From: Aporrectodea caliginosa
Taxonomy: Eukaryota; Annelida; Clitellata; Crassiclitellata; Lumbricidae
NCBI GenBank assembly: GCA_020284085.1
Contig: JACEVL010000020.1
Location: forward strand, 1,635,001-1,699,000
Direction: 5' to 3'
Length of the DNA stretch: 64,000 nucleotides
The notes under the pieces are model-generated. The model had not been told where the DNA came from, did no database searches, and saw only the letters and a program-made list of their open reading frames with translations. Within the stretch, counting starts at the first letter, position 1. Each line of letters begins with the position of its first letter. The position numbers and the translations under genes are program-made. Shown here piece by piece: positions 30,501-41,156 of the stretch.

Positions 30501-33500
30501 CCATCTCCACCAAAACTACCATCACCACCACTGGTGTTTTGCCAAGAGTGAAGTATACATACTGAGCTGTTGCCTGTGGAGGTGGAAGCTGGTGCATTCG
30601 TTATCACTGGACTTGACGAACAAATGACTGATGATGTTCTGAAACACAATATCAGACTGAAATTCACATAACATGTATTCCACATTCCGGTACGTGCTCA
30701 TTCTTCCTTCGAGTGCTCCTAATTCCTTTGAGTGCTCCTAATTCCTTTGAGTGCTCCTAATTCCTTCGAGTGTTCCTTATACCTTTGAGTGTTTCTAATT
30801 CCTACTAGTGCTCCTTATACCTTCGAGTGTTCCTTATTCCATACATGTTCCTTATTCCTTCAAGTGTTCATTATTCCTTTGAGTGCTCCTAATTCCTTTA
30901 GTGCTCCTAATTCCTTCGAGTGTTTCCCTTATGCCTTCAAGTGTACCTTATTAATACGTGTTCCTTATTCCTGTCAGTGTTCCTAATTCCTTTGAGTGTT
31001 CCTTAAGCCTTCGAGTGTTCCTATACCTTCAATCATACATGACCCACATGCTAAACTGGAAGCCACAATTAAGCCAAATGGCTCATCGAACCACCAAAGC
31101 AAAGCCTGCAAATGTATTCTTACTTTGTGAGACCATCTGTTGTTTCAATGATGGGATTAAGCAAAGCATCTGCATCAGGCAGCAGATTCAGTTGTGGCTG
31201 TTTCTCAGCGGCGATAGGATCTGGAACTGCTGGGCTCAGAACGAGACAGGCCAGGGTACCAGGCGATTCTGCAGCTGGTTCCACGTTTCTGCCCTCCTCT
31301 TCGTCCTGCTGCCGGTGCAATAGTTCCAGATAATTGTGGACCTGCTCAAGTGGAATCTGTTGAAAAGACAGCAACAATCGTCTTTTATGAAGCTGCCTAA
31401 AAGAAGCTTGATAAAGCATCACAGGAAAAAAGTAAAATTCACTGATTACTGAAGATCGAGAGTCAACAAGAATTGAACATTGGTCAAAGACACCTAGAGT
31501 GTGTTGTTAACACGTGGTCATTATTGTAAATGTCTTATGATACAGCTTTAAACCAGGTTGGGCAAAAGCAAACAGAGTAACAAACATCTTTCAATGATTC
31601 AAAATGCCATCGAATTGTACAAACCTCGGTAAGCACTGTACACTCATACGACGGTTGATACTTGCTCTGCAAAATCAAAACGAATCTTAAGAAATACATA
31701 ATAATAGTGACAATTTATATGGCACCGTAACACAGCCAAACCGTTACAAGGGCGCCTCACAGTCAACTAACAGCAGGGTAGGGCTTAGAGAACAAAAAAG
31801 TCTTGAGATGTGATTTGAAAGAGTCAAAGGAGTTAGCTGCTACAATGTCAGAAGGAAGACCGTTCCAGCATCTCGTGTTACATGACGAGTAACTCATGAC
31901 AGTTAGTCAGTAAAACTCTATCTTTGTAACTGTAATTGAAAACTTATATAGCACCACTCTAAGATCAAGACTGATAAGAAGTACTCTCTGTGCTAGCCTA
32001 CAGTAATATTATGTTAAATGACATTAGGAACTAGGATAACATTAGATAGCACTGTTTGCATGAAGTTAATGTTGGATGACTCATGACTTAGAACATAAAG
32101 TATCAACGCAAACACATGATACTGCAATATTTATAGGCGGTGCAGTCAGAAAATAATTTAAACATATCATAATGGCTAAAAAGAAAATATACATAAGCAA
32201 GTTATTATATACTACAATTATAATCTAACTCCTATAGACCTATACCTCTGTACAGCATACGTGTACAGTATATACTTTGTGTGTGTGTCTGTGCATGCGT
32301 GCGTGTGTGTGTGTTTATGCCTGAACAGAGCAGTCAACCAATCTTAAAAGAAAATCAGACTAAGAGCATTCTCAAAACTTTCAAAAGTTAATGGATCATA
32401 ATTATCATTTATAAAAACTGAATCATAATTTATATGCAAAACTTGCCTTTTCCGTTGCAGATCGTCGTTCGATCTTCTCTCGATCGGTTTTATTTTTGCG
32501 ATCAGCGCCCTTTGGCTAAGATCAACAGATATTGTGGGTCAAATTATGTTATACACAAATATGTCACAGATCAAAATAAATCACAGATCAAAAGATGCCA
32601 GCACTAAAAAACAAGTCCCAAATTATTGTTATTATTATGCATTTATTAAGCGCCACTATCCAGTGACCAAGTATCAATCGATGGTGCTGAGCAACTATGA
32701 GTGAAGGATTTGCTCAAGGTCCCTACAGAGTAACCGTCTCAGTGGAAGCTTATAAATGGATAGTAGTAGTGGTAGTGGCAGTTGCAGTAGTAGTAGTACT
32801 GAGAGGCAGCCGTGGGTATGAAGTGTTAGCAACTTTGTTTTCTTAGCCTCGGCATATGAGGACAGTTGGCCTGTCCTCTCTCTTGCCGTCTCATCTTCCC
32901 ACTGACAGTGTACGGTCAGCATACTCATCACAGCTGAGTTGGCTAGGGACTGCAGGCGGACAAAAATCTTGAACTAAATCTGTCAGGGATTTGAACCTCG
33001 ACCTCTCGATCAACAGTTGAGAATGCTAACCACTACATTATCGAGCAGCCCAATAATAATAGTACATAATAATAATGATAATAGTACTAATAATAGCAAT
33101 AATAAAATGATGATGATGACGATAAAAATAATAATAATTAATGTAATGATGACCACCACTGACCTTGAAGACTTTGACCTGACATGAGGCACAGTGCAGC
33201 AGCATTGGATTCTCGGTGGAAGAGTGGCTGTATGTTTCCACCTGAATCCGAAATGGCACTCCCTTCTCGCCGCCGTGTTTCTTCGCCGTGAACTCCGTGC
33301 TGATGCAGTGGACCTTGATGAAGACGGAGGTGTCGTACGAAGGATCCCAAACGAACTCAACGCAGTTCAACCGATGCGGCTCAATTTTAACGTCCAACAG
33401 ACCGTGAGACAAAGGAATATCTAAAACAGAGACAATCACTCAGGTGCACCGCTGACGAGTTTTTTCTTGAAGTAGCGCTTTATAAATATCAGATTACAAT

Positions 33501-36500
33501 TATAATTACAATTAGAATAGAGCTCTATAGAATATTATATTACACTATAATTATTATTATTTAAATTTGTAATGTGCGCATGGTCACAAGAAATGTGAAT
33601 CTGAGGCACGGAGTCAGGTGCCAGGAGAAGATACAGCTAGATATCCAAGTGCTTGAAACCCGAGGAGGAATAGTGAGTTTGAGCTGCTTTTTGAAGCAAG
33701 GACGTAAATTTCAGCTATGAAGAGACAGTGGTAGTCGGTTCCATTCCTTGGGGTAGAGGCATGGAATGCCCGTGAGCACATAACTGCTCTACATCATGGC
33801 AAAGCAAAAATACTCGTATGTAGTCTCGGAAATACCTGTACCTTGGAGAGGTTCGTAAAAGCTGCTTACCAATGTCAACAATCCTTTCGCCAGGTCGTGT
33901 GTGTTTCCAGACCTCCAGTTGCTCCTTTTCCATGTACTGGAGTCTTCGCTCGTGGAAAACAACCCTAACGATGCTCTGGAAAAACAAACAAAACACTGTA
34001 CCAAAGGAAGTGCTCACTTAACCCATAATCCCAACCCAGTCGCAATACTCGGAGTCTCCAGGTGATGTAACCTTAGGAAAGATTTATGTAGATTGTAGAC
34101 CTACTTACTTTATCTGACCATACACATCCTCATATTTCCTGTGCTTACAAACATTTGACTCCATCAATAAGTATGTTGTAAGTTGCAAGTGTGTATGTAT
34201 GCATGTTATCTAGATACTTAATATAGCCCTGTTAAGTACGTCACGAAAGCACTGCACAAATGTCTGATCTAAACAAGTGAGTTTGAAGTAAGTTTCACAA
34301 AGTTTGTAGCACTTGACTGAGTGCAACAGTACGTAAATGTAATGAAAGACTGTTCCACGAAGATAGTCCAAAACGTGAGAGCTCAAGTTGAAGTGCGGGA
34401 GCGAGGCACCTCCATATCTCCATGGCTAGCAGAGCACAACGATAGCCAACCAGGTTGACTTAAAACTGGAACGCGGAGCTCCCCGAAGTATGCCGGGGCA
34501 GAGCCAACAACTGTATTCCGGTCCTATGCCATGGACCACAATTCTTGACTATGAATGAACCCAAGCAACCAGTTTGATGCCTGTAATAATGGCTCTGTAA
34601 AAGACATTACATTAAATAGAAATCAGTACTTCATACAGTATGTGACCCAAGGGATCAAAATGAGTCGCATGTTGGCAATTTACATTCCTAGGAAAACAAC
34701 AAAATATGATCAGATGTCACTTTTTCTTATTTTCAGATTTTAATGAAAATGGGTGAAACAATTTTTTTACATGTCTGATAATTTCTCACATTTCATGAAA
34801 TTCATTGTTTTAATGTGTATTTTCAGAATTTTGTACAGAGAATATTTTTATTTTTTGTGATTATATATTAAAATAAATGCAAATTAAAAAACACACATAA
34901 TCATTCGTAACTTTGTCAAAAAATAAGGTAGAATCAAACTTTTGGTGTCATTTTAAAGCAAAAATGTGGTCTTTAAGAATATGTAAAATACTCATATTCT
35001 AAAATTTCCGACATGCGACTCATTTGATCCCTTGGGTCACATATATATTCTAATGTAATGCGTTATGCAGTAACAGACGAGTTAACTGGATAACTACTGA
35101 CTCACCTTCAAAGCCTGCTCTTCGATATCAGTTCCCTCTTTCAGCCGTTTCAACTTAATCTCGTACGACTGGCCTAAAGCAAGTGACAAAGATTGTATGT
35201 ACAACCTACTACTTCTGTAAAGTTCTTAAAAAGGGTGATTTAAACAGCCAGTTACAAGCATACACACATACATATGTACATACAAAACCACACATACAAC
35301 ACATACTGGGGCGCGGTGGTGTAGGGGTATGTTCGGTGCCTTGCAGCCGGAGGGTTGCGGGTTCGAATCCACCTCAAGCCGCCGCGTAGGACCCTGGGCA
35401 AGTCCTTCACTCGCAATTGCTCATGTCATGCGCTTCGGCGTGAAACTCCGATTCAGTTTCCGCAGTGTAGTCGGGAGCGCCTCTGAGTAGAAATCTTGAA
35501 GGGGCGCTATAGCAAGTGCTCATGCATACATACAATACAATTGATGAAACAAAACTCACACAAACACCGACATATATTTAAAAAAATAAAATAAAAATGT
35601 TAAAATCTCGGCCGCACAGGAAACAGACCTTGGTTGAGATAGGTCAGAGTTTCTTCAGTGAGTCGGGTGGCGGGCGATGTACCGGCACAAAGGACATACT
35701 GAAACCTGTTTCCAAAAGAATTCAAAACAACAACAATTAGATGCAACAACAGCAACAAAATTAAACAACAGGACAAATGTTTTTCATTATTATTCTGATT
35801 TTGCGGCCATCAAAACAGATTGAAAAAGACACAGAGTCTTAAATCTTTAGAACTACGCCCATAGATGTGGCTTTCTGCTAATGTAGACACTCCATGTTAC
35901 AAGTTTCTGAGCGCAGTTTTGTTTATCAATGCACTTTTTTCTTAATGAACTTTAACAACGCTCAGTGCAGCATACAAACATACGAAGAGAAGTCCCATAA
36001 GCTTGACTGAGAAGCAGCATTGGGTATGAAGTAATGGCGACTTCATTTTTCTTAGCCTTAGCATATACGGACAGGTGGCCAGTGTCCCTTGACGCCTGAA
36101 TCTCTCACTTACAGTGTAGTCAGGGTACTCATTATAGCTGAGGAGTTAGTGTTTGGATGGGTGACCACTGACGGAGTACCAGGCCACCTGCGTCAACTCA
36201 GCCTGCCAACCTTGGAACTGATACTAGTGCATGAGTACCAAAGTAAACATTGACACCAGCGCATGAGTACCAAACTAAGTATTGTACAGTAGTCATAGTG
36301 TTAAAGCTACACTGGTAATATCCATTAAAGAAAATAACTGACCGATTTTCGTTGTCGTCGACCTCTTGCAGCTTCATGGACGTCATGAGGTTGACCCACT
36401 CCGGGTTCATGTGGTCAAGCGAGTCTCCGTGCTGTTGCAACGTTGGAAGTGACATCGAATGGACACTGGACATAGTCAGGTCATTGTGGAAGGACACTGG

Positions 36501-39500
36501 GGAGCCCTTGCCCAGTGTCAAGGTCAGCGACGGACTCGATATGCTCGCAAACTGGTCTTGCAGTTGACTGCTAGCTTGCTTGGCCGAGTCGGTCTTGCTC
36601 GATCCGGACTTCTGACGAGATCTGCGACCACAACAGTTTCAGGCAATTACTTAAAAGTCTTGTATGATTGTAAATTGTAATCAGACATTTATATAGCACC
36701 ACTCAAAGAGTAAAACAACGCAGAGATGCTCTCTGAGCTAGCCTAAATTATGTTAAATGTCATTTTAACCTAGACTACAACATCAAATAGCAAAACAATA
36801 TACATGGTTAACTAGAAGAGTCACCAGTGGCAGCACACTTATAGTTAAGTAAGTTAAATAAATATCCCGTACGACTGCAGTTAAAATTTCAGCCAGAACA
36901 GAAACAAGCTTAAACGTTTCTGCATCCCACGGCTACAAATGCTTCGTTGGAAAGCAAACGGAGAGGTTTGATAGTAGCCACCATATGCCAAGATTGAGAA
37001 AATGGATGTGCATTACTGTTTGGTAATCAATGCCATTTCAATTTCATAATAATGGTAGTATTTAATAATAATAGTAATAACAACAACAGCATTACAGCAT
37101 AAAACAGCAATAATGTTAGTAGTATTTATTGAAACAAATGACAAAAACAACATCAGTAGTTATAATAATAATATTAATAACAATAATGATGATGAGGGCG
37201 ATGATGTTGATGATGCTGATAGTGGTGACAACAACGATGATGAGGATGAGAATGTTGATGATGACATCACCATGCCAAACATCAGTCTGAGGCAGTTTCT
37301 CACAGAAAGGATTTAGTTGATAGAGGAAAACAATTAAATTGACCAACAAAGAAATTTAGTTTTGAGTTGTTGGCACTGACAAAGCATGCCTTAAAGATGA
37401 GTCAATAAAATTTTAAAATTCCCCTGCTAGCAGGAACAGTATGACAATATGTCATTACACGGAGACCCGGTCCACTTTTAAACAAGTATCAGCGGTTACA
37501 CCAGCCACAAGATCTATTGTGAATGGAAATAAGATCTGAACATCATGCGGTCAACTTTCGATGGTAATCTATCGCTTGGGTTTCACGTGTGTGCATGGAC
37601 TCACCACTTGTGACTAACTTTGTCTGCAAGAACCACATGTCGCAAGCACCTCAGTCCTCGATTCCTTATGATACTCTCACTTTCCAACCATCTCAGGTGC
37701 TTGGTAGTGTACTAGTCCTGCTGGACTGTCAGTCGAGAGTTCAAATCCCCGCCAGGGCAGAAATTTGTTCCGAGATTTCTCCTCAACCTGCACCCCTAAC
37801 CAACTAAATGATTACACTGACCGTACACTATCGGTAGGAAGATGAGACAGCGAGGGAGAGGACTGGCCACCTGCCCTCATACGCCGATGCTAAGAAAATG
37901 AAGTCGCTAATATTTCATACCGATGGTTGCCTCCGGCTAGCGTAAGGGACTACTCTTCTCTTCTTCAGTAGACCTAAATCACTAAATCTGAACTTAGCAA
38001 AAGTAAAATCTAAAAAAAATGCCGGCGGCCACTATCTGATTTATTACTGCGTAGATATGCATCACTAATTACAGGATGTAACAATTTACTCGGTTTAGAC
38101 ATTGAGAACTTCAGATCAAATGTTTAAATGCATCACAAAGATAACAACTTAGGCGTAATCTTAAACTCTTCATCCCAAATTACATCAGCTGCCATGGCCA
38201 TTATCGTCTAACAGAATCCGCTATCTCAAAACAGGGTGGCACCATCTATGCACTTAAAAATTAAACCCCCTAACTGAAATATATTGTTTCAAAATTCATA
38301 GCAGCAAACTTAACGATAATTTTATGATACAAAGTGATACTTCAATAAAAAATGCTGTTATCGAATTTAGTAGATCATATGACGAGATTGTTCCAAAACT
38401 ATCGCAAGCTTCAATCAAGCGATTACAACATCGGGAAAAACCATCATCATCTAAGCGTCAACTGCGCAGCGAATACTGAATCGAGACGTGGCGTAACTGC
38501 ACTGATCATTGAGCTATATCCATTTAAGTCTTTTAGAATAATGTCACTTAAATCTGTTTAAATCTCGAACATGTGAGAAAAATTTTATAACGCTCGCTCT
38601 GAAACCCATATCAAGAACCGATCATGTTACAAGCCGTTATAGATGAACTAGTTTTGCGATCCATTATTAATATTATTATTATTTAAATTTGTAACGCGTG
38701 CACGATCACACGGAAATGTGAACCTGAGGCGCGACAAAATTTTGTCCTCGACAAAATCATATAAGAATTTATGCTACAATGGAGCATGTGACATGTGACT
38801 GGTGTATAATTTCTACGGCCAACTTCCTTATACTATTTAAATTTGATACAAATGATACTTAATCATCCTGGGCTTCAAGGCACATAATAATCTCTAGTTT
38901 ATAAATGCCAAGGTATTCAAAAACTTATTGAATTCATCTAATCCAACAACTTCCAACGTGTCATTATAAAAATACACAATGGTGGTTTTGAAGTGAAACT
39001 AGAGTCATTAGTCATGAAACATGAGACGCAGCCTGCGTAAGATTCATGAGGTACATCCTGCGGGACATGGTAGCAAATCCCTGTAACGCAGAATATGGGT
39101 TCATGCCTCCTCTGAGATGGCTAATGGAGAGAGTTCTTCACTTACAACTGCTTAGCACCATCGATTGATGCCTGGTCATTAGATAGTGGTGCTTAATAAA
39201 TGCAGGATAGTAATAATTCTACATATTGTTTATCTTATCCAGCTTGTACTGATGTATGGTTTACAATTTCCTAAAAGTAAAAACGCTATCTGGTCAGTGA
39301 CCGTCAGTCATTTGCTGTAATTGCTGATATCAATTTCTAACAAGGTGAACTGATGCAAAAATCTTAATCATCATTCCAAGCAACAATCTAATCAATCAAA
39401 TCTAATCTAAGCTAATCTGACTTCTATAGTCATTAATCAATCAATCAATCAATTAAACTTGATATAGCGCCCTTAAAGATATCTACTCAGAGGCGCTCAA

Positions 39501-41121
39501 GATTTCTAGAAGCTGAACAAGGAAACAATTTCGGGGTTTACAATTTCGGGTGGGTTTTCCATTGGACATGGTCACAGAGTACAAAAATAATTTTAAAATG
39601 TTAGCAATTATTTATTCTGGAGTGGGGTTTGAACCCATGAAACCAAATACGCCCATGAGAGCCATTATTATATGTGCAAGGCAACGATCAATGGACACTT
39701 CAAATGAAAACACAAAATGGACGATCGTAACACACAGAAGAAGAAAGGTTGCACTTCATTTTAATGTTATCTCTACATTGTTATTATTCTCAGAAATTTG
39801 ATTATGTGCTCAAGGTTGCATTTTGATGTGAATTTCACTGACACAAAGAAGGTATTTACAGGCTGTGATTTGTACAGACATGGAAGCTTACCCATTTTCC
39901 TGTTTGAAGACGGGAGGCAATGCGAGCAAAGCCTCGCTGAAAACACAAAAGCACAATATTGTAAATCGCAGAACAGAATTCGAACAGTTAGACCCAAAAC
40001 AGCTCGGCAACTCATTTTCTTTGGTCTCGGCTCTGCTACAGCACTATATGAATCGTTTTATTACTATTATTATTATTTTAATTATCATTATTGTTACCGT
40101 TATTTTTTCCTAGCTAACAAGGATCTCTCAGGGGCTTCAACATTATTTAGGAACAAAGATTGTTATGGAACGGACCCTATTTGTCATGGTCTAAGTTGGC
40201 AGAAGTACCCCTAAAGGCCACAGTGTTAAAACGCTAGGTCGTCAGTGCAAGGCGTAGGAACAGAAAGGTGGCTTCTCGAATGTCCTCTGTAGCAGTGCTG
40301 AGGTTCTGCCCCAGAGTAGAAAGGAAGTTCAAGTTCTCATTGTTAATTGGGTTATTATTACTATTATATTAATTATTATTATTTTTGATGCCCCGAGGTA
40401 TACAGGTTCCCTCAGGGACTTGAATATTAACTATTGTGGAAATAAAATATCTGGAATGGCCCTATTCGTCTATTTCCTGGCTAGCGAAAGTGCCTCTGAA
40501 TGCTACCGCGTTAAACCGTTGAATTGTTAGCGAGAGGCATTGGAATAAAAAAGACGTTTCCTGTTGGTCCCCGTGACAGTGCAGAGCTTTTGTCCCAGGT
40601 CCGAAAGGAAGGTCAGGCCTTCGTTGTTGATGGGGCCCAGGGTTTCGAACACAATTATTATTATCATTAGGACATTTTAGGACGATGAAATGATAGGTTA
40701 ATATTATTATTATCGCACTGGCTACGGAACCGTCCGGACGGTGCCGTTATTTCTTTTCTACGGAACCGTCCGCAAATAATCTATGGGTGATTGCACATAT
40801 CTATGGCGTGTACATCCGGTTGAAATAAATATTGGCAAAAGCCTGTCACGTGAACTTTTTGTCTTCCCGTCGAATTTTTATATGGCGGACAACTTGAGGG
40901 TCGGTTAGGGCCAGGTTAGTATTCGTGTGGTCGTTTAGTGTCAAATTAGGCGCCGTGAGGGTCGGTTAGGGTCAGGGTTAGTTTCGTTAATCCCTTAACT
41001 ACTGCGCTATTGATGGTTCGGCTTTCACGCCATAGATATGTGCAATCGCCCATAGATTATTTGCGGACGGTTCCGTAGAAAAGAAATTACGGCACCGTCC
41101 GGACGGTTCCGTAGCCAGTGC

Positions 41122-41156
<35 letters not shown>

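Noticed and set aside
30163..30597. Val/Met/Glu-rich 144-residue minus ORF
   Set aside because: Translation of an interrupted CCA repeat that follows the exon 10 donor.
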